Of a stretch of 64,000 nucleotides of DNA, positions 21,654-32,758 are shown piece by piece (position 1 is the first letter of the stretch; each line of letters starts with the position of its first letter). The notes beneath the pieces are model-generated. The model was not told where the DNA came from. It saw nothing but the letters and a program-made list of their open reading frames with translations, and did not search any database. The translations under genes and the position numbers were made by a program. Source of the DNA: Takashimella koratensis (taxonomy: Eukaryota; Basidiomycota; Tremellomycetes; Trichosporonales; Tetragoniomycetaceae); assembly GCA_003116875.1 (NCBI GenBank), contig BCKT01000004.1, positions 1,298,891 through 1,362,890 on the forward strand, written 5' to 3'.

Positions 21654-23043
21654 TCAAACCTCGCTCGCTCTCGGCACGCTCTCATCTTCTGCTAGCTCCC
21701 TTCCCACCATCACCAGAGGGATTGCGCTTTCTTCTTCTACCCGTGCGCTGATGGCTTCACTCTTCGGCTCCACGGCTGATTCCGTGTCCCTCGCCATCTA
21801 ATGCATCAGCGACTACCCCATACGACACTCACCAGCGCCCATGTCCCCGAAGCGACAACTACCATGGCACCAAAGAGTCCGTAGATGTCGACATGGGTCC
21901 CAAACGCGATGTACTCTTCAAAAGCACATAGGAGAACTTGGAATTCGCATACCAGAGAAAGAGTAAGAGTGCTGATTCGAGGAAGCGCAGTCGATGTGAC
22001 GATTCGGCAAGCAATCTGTAGCAACTACCAGTCATGAGTGTATCATCTTCTGATTCTTACCGCCAGGCTAATGACGAACACCGAATCGAGAAGAGTGGAA
22101 GGGAGCTGGAGAGGCTTCCTGGCAGCCACTAGCCAGCTGCAAAACTTAATCGCGTTGACAGGTACAGTGAAACTCACAGAATGGCCACGAGGGTTTGGCT
22201 GCAGCTGCAGGTTCCAAGAAACATCTCGTTCGTCACTTCGTGGCCGATTTTGCGAGTTGTCATGACTGAACGTCAGGTTCAGAGGTGTTGAACTACTCAC
22301 CGTCGATGCAGCAGAACAAAAGATCGGTCAAGATGCAGCCCACCCCGAGCATGTGTTTCCCTACCGACATGTGTACAAGAAGGCCCTCCGGGACCTTGGC
22401 TCTCGGTAGAAGGCTGATGAAAGAAGGGCGGGGGCTGAGCGACAAACACCTCACCGACCAGCATGAGAACTGTCCAGTTAGCCAAGCACAAGACAAATGT
22501 GGGACCGCCGCACCCGAGGCCACAACCTGAATGGAATTGAGCCGTTCCCCTAGGTAGAAGAACGCCAAATAGTTGAGAACCAGCGGGCGAAGCTGGAAGA
22601 CGAGTATAGCGATGGAGAGCCTTGTAAAGTTCGGTGAGCTCTTTCACCCGCACTGAGGTGGAGGAGGATGACTCACGGTATAAACTGAACTCCTGTCCAG
22701 AAGAGGACCGCTGACAAGGATGCGCCACGCCTCGCGCCCATAACAGCGATCGGTACTTGGGGGTTTCTAGGATCACATTGGTGGCGGGCTCCCTGTGCAC
22801 GACGAGTTGCACAACGTATGCGTACAGTCCGCTCACAAACTACCTCGGTAGTCAACGTCCACCCTCGCAGGGTACTATTCCATCGCACCCCGTACTCACT
22901 GTGGAGTGGAAGATAACGCTAGATGTCCGCATTCCTCGGACCTCCAACAGTTGCCCGAGCATATCAAGTGTCGTAAACGATAGCCCCGAGAGAAAAGCGA
23001 GGAAAATGCCGTTGAACATCAAGCCCACTACGGCGAGTAACCA
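21654..23043 (-). pseudogene. DMT9: transporter pseudogene with frameshifts and lost start
   Basis: Exons 1-8 are recognisable down to 21654. Exon 1 gives PSWLLAVVGLMFNGIFLAF, but no ATG lies between the upstream in-frame stop and the conserved block, so only the internal ATG at 23019 remains. Exon 2 shifts frame after LLWARGVA (continuing as SLSAVLFWTGVQFIP). Exon 4 shifts again between SQGPG and LLVHMSVGKHML. QPPPFFH, RKIGHEVTNEMFL, exon 7 and the tail with IPLV are intact. Several lesions make loss of function very likely. Confidence 0.8.
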
Positions 23044-23200
23044 TGACGGGTGAGTGCTTCGTGGCTCGGTATTGCCTTGCCTGTTATGATTTGAAGATGA
23101 AAATGATGCATTGCTCCTTACAATTGTCCTCGTCTATACCAAGTGGCCGGCCTCCACTCAAAGGACCCATACTTTTGTTTTTAAGTCATTTATTTTTGGG

Positions 23201-24677
23201 TCACACCTCCTCCCTCGTTCTCTCTGCGCCCTCTTCCTCTTCGTCCCCTTCTAGGGGCACAAGAGGCACCCCACTTTCGTCCGGTGCTCGTGCGCCGATG
23301 GCGTCCTTGGGCTCCACAGGTTTATCCTCATCCCTTGCAAGCTAATCCATCAGCTCTATTCCCATTTTGATAGTGATCATCAAGTGCCTTACCAATGCCC
23401 ACGTCCCTGAAGCCACAATCACCGTTGCCCCGACCATGCCGAAGCCATCTAGGTGTGTGCCGAAAACGAGGAATTCTTCTACGATGCTGATGACGACGCG
23501 AGATTGGGTAACGAGGGCGTAGGTGAGCGCCATGACTCTGCGCAGCGCCGAAGTAGAGAGCACGCGCGTTGCTATTTGCATACACTGGGGTTAGATCAAC
23601 CGCCGAGGTGCAAGGGCTCACGAGGATGCCGGAGAGGAGGAGCCAGCCGGAAACAGTGAGCGGGAGTTGAAACGACTCTTGCGCGACCAGCAGCCACCTA
23701 TCACGAGTCAGCTTCATGTACCTGTATATGGCTTACCCTATACAGACGATCGTCTGGCAGCAGCTATAGGTGCCGAGGAACATCTCATTGGATATGTTCC
23801 CGCTCAGTTTTCGAGTCACAATCACTGCCATCAGCTCTCCGATAGCTAAATCACGCACGCTCAAAGCAAGACGACGCGAGGGAGGCGACGATGAGCCCGA
23901 TGCCTAACAGGTTGTTCGCTGATGTCGGTCCGGACCCATCAACATGAGCCACTGGTGCGTCATAGTGGAATAGCGGAGGAGGTTTCACCACCAGTACCTC
24001 GCCCAGGATCATCGATACTGTCCGGTTAGCCAGCGTTCGTGGTCGATAGCCTTACTAGACGCCAGGATCTGCTGAATGTTGAGCCGCTCGCCGAGGACAA
24101 TCAACGCAAAGTAGTTCATTACCAGCGGCCTGATCCGTAGTGAGCATACCTCCTTGACAAGTTGAATGTCGCTTACCTAGTCTGGTACACCAACATCGCG
24201 ACGGAGAGTCTGGAGGTCTGAGTCAGCACGACTTCATTGGCTCACTCGAGAGGGTACATACGGGATGAATTGGATGGCGGAATATGCACAGATCGTGGAC
24301 ACCGATGCGAAGAAGGCTCGGGACCAGAGGTAGATTCGGTAGTTTTTCGGTCCTAGAAGCATGTCCGGCTCTCTCCTCAACGCCATACGAGAGTACGAGA
24401 AGGTCACACCAGCAAGCTGTGAGGTGATCCAGCAACGTCAGGACGCGTACAGTCCAGCATTCGTGGAGCCTGTACCCGCACTCACAGAAGCGTAGAGAGC
24501 AAGGCAAGGCACGTTGAAGCCTCGTTTCGTGGTGAGGACCTGTACAAACAGCTCCATGGTCGTAAATGCGAACCCAGCCGAGAACGACAGAAACACGCCG
24601 TTGAGCAAGAACGGGGACAAGGCCGCCAACGGACCAGGCAGAGTCTCGAGCTTCTCTGCATGGTCGGTGGTCGGCAT
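23201..24677 (-). CDS. DMT10: EamA/DMT transporter with an extra intron
   Basis: Start 24677; exon 1 ends 24486. About 360 residues. Motifs: LNGVFLSFSAGFAFTTMEL, RREPDMLLGPKNYR, GERLNIQQILAS, GEVLVVKPPPLF, RKLSGNISNEMFL, STSALRRVMALTY, GTWAL and an acidic tail with VPLVP. Exon 3 is split by a 47-nt GTAAGC...CAG intron (24176-24130) that no sister has; splicing it restores YQTRPLVMNYFAL. The signature is KPPPLF rather than QPPPFF. No lesions seen; probably functional. Confidence 0.8.
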
Positions 24678-24856
24678 GTCCGTAAGAAGTGGGGCTGAGA
24701 AGAGGAAAAAGAGTGATAAGATGACAAGACGAAGCGGGGCGCCAAGAAATATAGGCGTCGGAGTCTAGCCGGCGACCAAGTCGTACCCGGTCCGAGGTTG
24801 ACACGTCGGCATCGGCTCTCCGCGAATATCCGCCGTCAAGTGACACGTCGTCCAAG

Positions 24857-26326
24857 TCATGCATCCTCTTCAGCCTCCAAACTGTCTACAGAGGTGGAGA
24901 CTAGAGGCACTACGTCATCTCCGTCACCATGCTCAGCGGACTCTGGTCTGTCGTCCGTCCTCGCGAGCTGAGAGTCAGCACCGAATATGACTGGATCTCA
25001 CCAATGCCCATGTCCCAGCTCCGACCACAGCGAGCGCGCCGACCACGCCGTAGGAATCCAGGTGCGTGTGAAACGCGATGAACTCTTCGATGATACTGAA
25101 CACTACTTGAAATTGGCTTATCAACGAGTGGGTGAGCGTTGTGATACGTCGGAGGGCTGTCGTCGCTATCACCCGGCTGGAGATCTGCATGAACTGGTTG
25201 TCAGGTTGTGATGCCGAGGTGCTTACCATGACGAGGGCAAGGAGGATCCAGCCGGTACTGGTAGACGGTATCTGAAGCCGCTCCCTCCTCGCCGCCAACC
25301 ATCTGGTGAGGTCAGCGGATGAAACCCGGTCAAAAGAGTCACTGACAAGATGCACAGAATCGCCTGTCCCATGCTGTAAGTTCCTAGGAACATCTCCGTC
25401 GAGATGGACGTCTCCAGGCTTAGCTTTCGCGTTACAATTACTGCGACCGATGGATCAGCATGTCTCATCGTCGGCCGTAGTAGACAGAAACTGTCGCGAC
25501 TCACGCTCATACGACGAGCCGGTGATACAGAACAGGACAAACACCACCCCGAGCATGTTGGCTCCCAGCCCTCCCGTTGACCGTTTTTCGTGACTTGTCC
25601 CCGCCGACTGAGAGGGGAAGAATGGTGGAGGCTTGGCGACCAGCGCTTCTCCTATCACAACCAGAACTTCTCACGTCAGAGTGCAGTTCCCGTCTGCAAC
25701 GCAGTCACGCACCCGAAGCAGCGATCTGTGACGCGTTAAGCCGCTCCCCTAATGTGAAATAGGACGCATAGTTGAGGAAGAACGGGCGCATCTGGAAAAC
25801 CAGCATGGCTATGGAGAGCCTACACAACTCGTGAGCTCCGGACGTCGACCTGAATCGACGAATAGCTCACGGGATAAGCCGAATCGCCGCGTAGAACGAG
25901 AACAGCGATAGCGAGGTAATCACTGCGCGCGTCCAAATGAGTGTTCGGTAGCCTGGCGGGCCGAGGAGCATGTACTGTTCCTTAGCCATGATCATTCGGA
26001 CATATGCGAAACCCAAGCCGGCGATCTGTGACAGACGGGAACCTACGGTCAGAACCACGCCACTGAACTCACAAACCGCACCTCCTCGCCTTAGTGTCGG
26101 GGAAAGGAAGAGTGCTCACAGCAGTGTAAAGGCCAACACTCGGGACGCTCATCCGGTCGCTTCCCATTTGCTCATCTTCCAGGATCTGGACGAATAACTC
26201 TTGGGTGGTAAAGCTCAAAGCCGAGAGGAAGGAGAGGAAGATCCCATTGAACAACGCGGTGACGACGGCTGCCAGCCATTGGGCCGATGTCGAAGTCGCT
26301 ACCTCGGATCGTTTCGACACAGGCAT
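24857..26326 (-). CDS. DMT11: EamA/DMT (SLC35G-like) membrane transporter
   Basis: Start ATG at 26326; exon 1 ends at 26120 and is the longest in the array (207 nt), with an insertion in the first loop (EDEQMGSDRMSVPS). Further motifs: FTTQELFVQIL, AKEQYMLLGPPGYR, FQMRPFFLNY, GERLNASQIAAS, GEALVAKPPPFFPS, RKLSLETSISTEMFL, TTALRRITTLTHSL and GTWAL. The tail is acidic with VPLV. About 370 residues. Splice sites are canonical and no stop was found. Confidence 0.82.
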
Positions 26327-26445
26327 GAATACGGGCAACTATGAAGGATGTGGAATCGATTGCATACATTCCGACTTGATTCCATGCATCGGTCATTTGA
26401 CGAAGGGAGGGCGCACGACTAGTCAAAGGCCCCTTTCATCAGACA

Positions 26446-27814
26446 TCAAACCTGCTCCACGCGGTGTCCTCGGTCTTCATCATCTACCGCCGGGGCCGAG
26501 TCGATCGGGACAAGAGGGACCGTACTTTCGTCGGTATCTATCGTACCGGCGCTCGCGGTACCCTTCCCCTCCTTCTGATTGCGGGGCGCAAGCTGATTCA
26601 TGTGTTAGCCCCGCGCACGACTGCGCACTCACCACTGCCCATACACCCGAAGCGAGGATCATAATGGCTCCCGCAGCACCGACAAGATTGAGATGTGTCC
26701 CAAAGACCACGTACTCGTCGGCTACGCCGAAGAGGATCTGGAGCTGGAGGATGAGAGAGACGGTGAGAGCTTCTGCTCTACGAAGGGACGAGGAAACGGC
26801 GACCCGGGCGCCGGCTTGGCCCACCTGGTGAGGGTATCAGTGTTTGAGCCTAAGACAGAGGTCGTACCGCAGAAAGCGCGATGTAAACCCAAAGACTGAA
26901 CGATCCTGGAACCTGCAGAGGTCGACACTGTACCAGAAGCCATCTATCTGTCAGCCTTGACCTAGAGAGATAACGTACACGCAGCAAACGAGGAATTGGC
27001 TGGAACAGAACGTGGCAAGAAACATTTCATTGGAAATCTTGCCGCTTAGGTGGCGAGTGATCAGAACTGTCTGTCAATCGCTTGGACTCAACCTCAAGTA
27101 CCTTCGTAGATTGCGCACGCCATGCCCACCACATTGATAAGGAGCCCAAGCATGCGGGAAGTGACTGTAACCCCAATTATAACCTCCCCGGAGTTAGGAT
27201 CGGGCACGGCATCGCGTTCGTGAAAAAATGGGGGAGGTTGGACGACCAAGAACGCTCCAGAGAACATGCACACTATCGAGTCAGCATGTTTGTGTAGTCT
27301 CTACGTACGTGACGCCAAGACCTGTTGCAGTGTCAAACTCTCGCCGAGGAAGATCCATGCAAAGTATGCCATGAACAAGGGACCAAGCTGGCTGAACAAA
27401 ACAGCGACGGAGAACCTGGTACAAAATCCGTCAGCATCTTGTTGACCGTCTGGAGACTCACGGTAGAAACTTCAAACTGAAAAGGAAAAGAAGGGTGCTA
27501 CCCGCCGCTGCGACTCCCCTGCTCCACAACCACACCCTTTTTCCTTGCGTCCCCAGGAGGATATCACTCTCCCCCTTGTACACAAGATGACAGTACGCCA
27601 AGATCGCACCGAGGGACTACAAGATGAGCACTGCTATGGAGCCATCACTCACGCCCTGGTACACACCAACACTGGCGACGCTCATCCCATGGATCTCGGC
27701 AACTTGGACCAACACCTCATTCGATGTGTAGAGGAAACCTCCTAGGAGACCAAGGAAGACGCCGCTCTCGAGTATGTGGTAGATAGAGGCTAAAAAACCT
27801 GTCTCTTCCGACAT
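26446..27814 (-). CDS. DMT12: EamA/DMT (SLC35G-like) membrane transporter
   Basis: Start 27814, exon 1 ends 27653, stop at 26446. Motifs: ESGVFLGLLGGFLYTSNEVLV, VYKGESDILLG, FSVAVLFSQLGPL, GESLTLQQVLAS, AFLVVQPPPFFHERD, TRHLSGKISNEMFL, SSSLRRAEALTVSL and a tail with VPLVP. One of the more divergent copies: exon 1 has SNEVLVQV for TQDLFVQL, and exon 7 ends GVWAV. About 355 residues, no lesion seen. Confidence 0.8.
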
Positions 27815-28017
27815 CTGGCCGATGGTGAAAGTTAAAGTGACGAAAGAGGATTGGATGCGAATTGAGGTCATCAAACATGGCAATGGGTCGTAATGTGGGA
27901 TTGATTGATGGAAGTTGGACCGCAGATCGCGTCCCTCAGCCTGCGACCGACTTCTTGATTTTGCATGTTGCAATGTTATAACCTTCTCTATAATTTACAG
28001 AATATCCTAGAAAGGTA

Positions 28018-29433
28018 TCACACATCCTCGGGACCCATGAGAGGCACCGCTGCTTCGTTTTCTTCCGCTGTTTGATCGGTCGCAGAGATCGCTTCGTCGG
28101 CTTTTGACGTCCCTTGTTCCTCAGGACGGGCAAGCTGCACCCGTTAGCGAGGACAAGAGGTCTACGCACAATTGCCCAAGTGCCTGAAGCTAAAATGACG
28201 AGCGCACCACCGCCTCCGGTCAGGTTGATGTGTGTCCCCAGGGTGATGAACTCTTCGACGATACTGAAAAGCACTTGTGTCTGGGCGACCAGTGCGGCAG
28301 TCAGGGCTGAAACTCGTCGAAGCGCAGACGACGATGCCAGCCTGCCGGCAATTTGGGTTGACTGGTTTGAAGTCAGCATTGCAGAGAGTTCAATAAGATT
28401 TCACGCACTGCAACGATGAAGACGAGCAGTGCCCCCAGCCAGGAGTGGGGGACTTTCAAAGGTTCAAGCTCTACCAGCAGCCAGCTAATGCTTGTCAGCT
28501 TTGCCAAGTTGCGTTCGGCAAATTCGCTTACCAGAAGCAGATTACCAAGTCCCCCAGGCAGAATGTGCCCAACATCATCTCATTTGAAACGTGCGACGAC
28601 AGCATTCGCGTGACGATGACTACCGAGTGACGTCAGCCTCAATGCCGACCAAGCTTCGAGCAGCTGCTCACTGTCGTAGCTGGAGCAGGCGATGCACATC
28701 AAGACAAAGAAGACTCCAAGCAGTCGCTCCGAAGCTGTGGCACCAATCGTCCCGTCTTTCGCAGTGGAATGGAAGAACGGTGGTGGTTGAGCGACGAGAA
28801 ACTCCCCAACGAGCATGCAGACTGGGGTCGTGGTTAGCTCGAACTTGATTGTGGCGAGAACAGCGTCAGACTCACGGGATGCAAGGACCTGCTGGATGTT
28901 CATGGTCTCGCCGAGGACGACGCGGCAAGCGTACGACATCAGCAAGGGGCGAAACTGGAAGACCAAGACAGCGATCGACAACCTGGCGATCTGATGAGTA
29001 CCTCAGAACCAAGAATGAATACCGCGCCCGGACTCACGGGAGGTATCGCACGCTGGAGAAGAAGAAGATCGAGGACCCCGTGACAGCCGCCGCTCGAGTC
29101 CACAGCAAGATCCGGTACCCCGGGGTCCCCAAAATGATGTTCTCTTCCTTGTTACGAATCAACTCCCAGAACGCGTACACCGCCCCGAGTATCTACCGAG
29201 GGTCAAGGTTAACGCGCAGATTCTGTCTTTGGGGTGGAGGGGAGAGGATGCGACGTCCTTACCCCTTGGTAGACACCCAGGCTTGGGACGTCCATCCCCT
29301 TCAAAAGCACCAACTGTACCGCCATATCCTGGGTGGTAAAGAGGAATCCGGCGAGCAGGGCGAGAAAGACCCCATTGTCGAATGGGCGGAAGACGATGGA
29401 GAGGATTCTTGGACGTTCCGAAGTCTTTGACAT
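28018..29433 (-). CDS. DMT13: EamA/DMT (SLC35G-like) membrane transporter
   Basis: Start 29433, exon 1 ends 29263, stop at 28018. Motifs: DNGVFLALLAGFLFTTQDM, NKEENIILGTPGYR, FQFRPLLMSYACR, GETMNIQQVLAS, GEFLVAQPPPFFHS, TRMLSSHVSNEMML, SSALRRVSALTAALV, GTWAI and an acidic tail with VPLM. About 360 residues. All eight exons join in frame with canonical introns. A purine-rich Gly stretch (LTGGGGALV) sits in the last helix. Confidence 0.82.
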
Positions 29434-29662
29434 GGTGTGAGGAACGATGTGGAAGAGTGATGAGTCAAATGCAAGACGCGGTGTAAACACGGCTTGGGCT
29501 GGTGATGATCAACCGTCCTTTGGAATCAATGCCGTCCTCGCCGACGCGGTCTCGGCCGACGAGCACAATGCATCTACGGCCCTCCCTCACCACCCTGCAC
29601 TGAAATGTAAAAAGCTACAAGACGGTTGCACTCTGCAGACTTGTATAGGGTGCTACGAGCTC

Positions 29663-31063
29663 TCACACCGACTCCACCTCTCTCGGCTCCTCGCCGCTGA
29701 GCAACGGAATTCCGATCTCCTCCCCGTCGCCCTCTTCCGCCCCGCCATCCTGCTCCAACTTCGCCGGTGGGTCCGATTCCGACCGTGCCAACTAACGCCA
29801 CAGATCAGCCTTGTCCCATGCACCATCCCACCTTATAACCACTCACTAGAGCGAAAGTTCCTGCCCCTACGATCACACAAGCCCCCACAGTCGCCATGAC
29901 GTTGAGGTGGGTTCCATACACCAAATACTCAAGGACTGCGGTGATGACCACCTGCATTTGCATAGCGAGGGCGATAATCAAAACCCCCTCTCTCCGCAGC
30001 GCGGCGGTCATCGTCAATCGACACGCCAGTTGGAACGCCTGGAGCATCAGCTCTACCCTCACCAGGGGGACCAACCGCGCTAGAAACCAGAAAGGCCCAC
30101 ACCGTCAACGTGGTGGGAATGGTCGGGAGCTGCGTCTCCAGAAGCAACCATCTGGGCGAGTCAGGAGTGCCTCTCTCCTACCAAAGGCCCTCCACTCACA
30201 CCGACGTCATGGCCACTTGGGCGACACTGTACATTGCCAAGAACAGTTCATTGGTAACCTCACCGCTGATCTTGCGCGTGATGACCGCTGACCCCAAAAT
30301 CAGCCTGGAACACACGGAGACTCCACTAGCCGTGGCCTCACCTTCGACAGCACGACAGCTGAGCGCGAAGACCATCAGGGCGACTCCAAGCAGGCGAAGC
30401 GAGGTTGATGCACCTGTGACGATCCCGGTCGACTCCTCTGGCTTCGACTCTTTGGCAGACTGAGAGGGGAACGGCTGGGCTACGAGAAACTCTCCGACCA
30501 GAACAACGCCTGCAAACGATAAGCTTCGAATACGCGTAGAGTCGACACACACGATGCCATGATCTGGTACTTGTTCAAGGTCTCGCCTAGGACCACGTAC
30601 GCCAAGTAGAGAGTGGCGAACGGCCGTAGCTGAAGGACGAGGATCCCGACGGATAGACTGAGAGGGTCAGTGTCTACCCCCAACCCCCCCGCCCCCGGGG
30701 GGACTGCTCACGGGATGTACTGGACGCCACTGAAGAAACCAATGTTGGCGGACGTTGCACCGACCGACCGCGCCCACAACCAGAGCTGTAGCTTGGTCGG
30801 TCCAAACGGCAAATTCCCTTGCATCTCCCGGATGATCTGGGCATACGCGTAGACTGCACCCACAATCTGACTTGTTAGTGTGCAGTACCAGCTCCACCTA
30901 CCCCTTGAAAGAGCATGATGCTCGGCACGTCCATGCCGTTAATCGTACATAGTTGCACAAAGAGATCTTGAAGCGTTGCAAAGAAGGTCGATAGGATACA
31001 CAAAGCGATACCGCTCTGTAGTAAGGGGGCGACCGTTACCATGACGGTGGCCTTAGCTGCCAT
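29663..31063 (-). CDS. DMT14: EamA/DMT transporter lacking the PPPFF signature
   Basis: Start 31063, exon 1 ends 30902, stop at 29663. Motifs: LQDLFVQLCTINGMDVPS, GNLPFGPTKLQ, LQLRPFATLYLAY, GETLNKYQIMAS, GEFLVAQPFPSQ (QPPPFF replaced and shortened), RKISGEVTNELFL, TAALRREGVLIIAL, and a tail with IPLL. Exon 3 appears to use a weak GTGTCG donor. No stop in the joined frame. The first exon resembles the plus-strand trio DMT2-4 more than its minus-strand neighbours, by eye. Confidence 0.75.
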
Positions 31064-31170
31064 GTTTTCAAGTCAAAGATGTGGAGAAAGCAACACCACT
31101 GGTGTGATGTGATGGCTCCGAAACCCAGGACAAAGGTGCATCATTGTCCCGTACTCCTTTCTCTAGTGAT

Positions 31171-32556
31171 CTAAACACTCTCGTCGTCATCTACAGCGGT
31201 CGAAACCAATGGGATCCCCGACTCATCCTCAGCGCCGTTCTCATCGGCCACTGGTTTCACCGGTGGCGCTTCGCTCCGTGCCAGCTTGATACCCCGGTCA
31301 GCCAAACCCGACTTCTTATCTCCGCCCACTCACCAACGCCCACGTTCCGGTAACACAGATGATCACGCTCCCAACTGCCCCGTACACGTCCAAATGGGTT
31401 CCGTAGACGAGATACTCGACGATCACGCTCACCACGATCTCGAGCTGGGCGACGATGGCGACAGTGAGTGCGCCCTCCATTCGGAGAGCCGAGGTTATCA
31501 TTTGGCGGCTTGAAATTTGAAGCGACTGGCGTCAGGGTTTTGCGAGGCGGCAGACTCACCAGAAGGCCGACGAGGTATCCAACAGACTCCCAATCCGTCG
31601 GTAGAGTCAGCCACCGCTGCTCAGCTGCAAGCCAGCTAGATTTGTTAGTGTGCTAAACGTCGGTCTGCCTACATTGCAGACAAGGTTCCCTGGCAGAGGC
31701 AGTAGAGGGCGAGGAATAGCTCGTTCGATATATCGGCGCTTAGTTTTCGGGTCACGATAGCTACTTGTTCAACAAAGCTCTCAAGGAAACACTCACTATC
31801 GAAGCAAGCGGTAGCGAGGCAGATCAATATCAAGAACACACCAAGCATGCGAGCCCCCGTTGCGCTTCCTGTGATCACCTTGGGACCATGGTCTGCGACA
31901 AGCTGCAAGGCATCCGCCTGCTCCCAATGGAAGAACGGGGGCGGTTCGGCGACGAAGATTGCTCCAACGAACGAGATGCCTCAAATTAGCCGGAAGTAGT
32001 CCAACCAGACTCACTGCAAGCTATGATCTGGGCAGTGTTCAGCTTTTCGCCGAGGAGGAGGAAGGCAAAGTAGTTCATGAGCAGGGGGCGGAGCTGGTAC
32101 AGGACGATCGCGAGGGAGATCCTGCAAGCACTAGTTAGCGGAGATGCCCTACCTTGTGGCGTTGGAACGCCGGTAACATACGGGATATATCGGAGTCCAA
32201 GGAAGAAAGTGATCGTCGCAATCGATGCCGTCGCGGATCGGGCAAGCAGCCATGGTCGGAGCTGTTGAGGGCCGAAGGGGAAGTCCTTGTCTCGTTTCCA
32301 TAGCACCACAGAATAGCCGTAGAGGGCACCTCCAAGCTTCGAATTGGTTCAGCTACAGGTCTTCGTGACCTTCAGGCTAGGGCAAACTCACGCCCTGATA
32401 TAGCGAGATGCTCGAGACGTCCATATCGTGAAGCACAAGCAACTGGGCAAAGGTGTCTTGGCCCGTGAAGAACACCCCAGCGAGGAACGCGATGAAGATA
32501 CCACTGCGGAATGGAGCGAGTAGCCAAGAGGCCGCGGATTGGGTTCCGTCTGCCAT
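31171..32556 (-). CDS. DMT15: EamA/DMT (SLC35G-like) membrane transporter
   Basis: Start 32556, exon 1 ends 32392, stop at 31171. Motifs: RSGIFIAFLAGVFFTGQDTF, KRDKDFPFGPQQLRPW, YQLRPLLMNYFAF, GEKLNTAQIIAC, GAIFVAEPPPFFHW (Gln to Glu in the signature), RKLSADISNELFL, TSALRMEGALTVAIV, GTWAL and a tail with IPLV. About 355 residues, no lesion seen. Only 107 bp separate its stop from the DMT14 start, typical of the tight spacing in this half of the array. Confidence 0.8.
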
Positions 32557-32758
32557 CGCGACCAAAGATGAAAGATGAAGATGTCGTAGGACAATAGGAA
32601 ATACCTTACAGTAGCCTTGTGGAGCCTTAGGCCCTTTGCAACACGCTTTACATCCCTTTGGGTAACGACATATGGCGTACAGACCAAGACAAGGATACCT
32701 TTAGAGTCTTTACGATCCGCCGGGAGCGGAGAGCGCTGACGACTCCTTTGTCTCCCCT

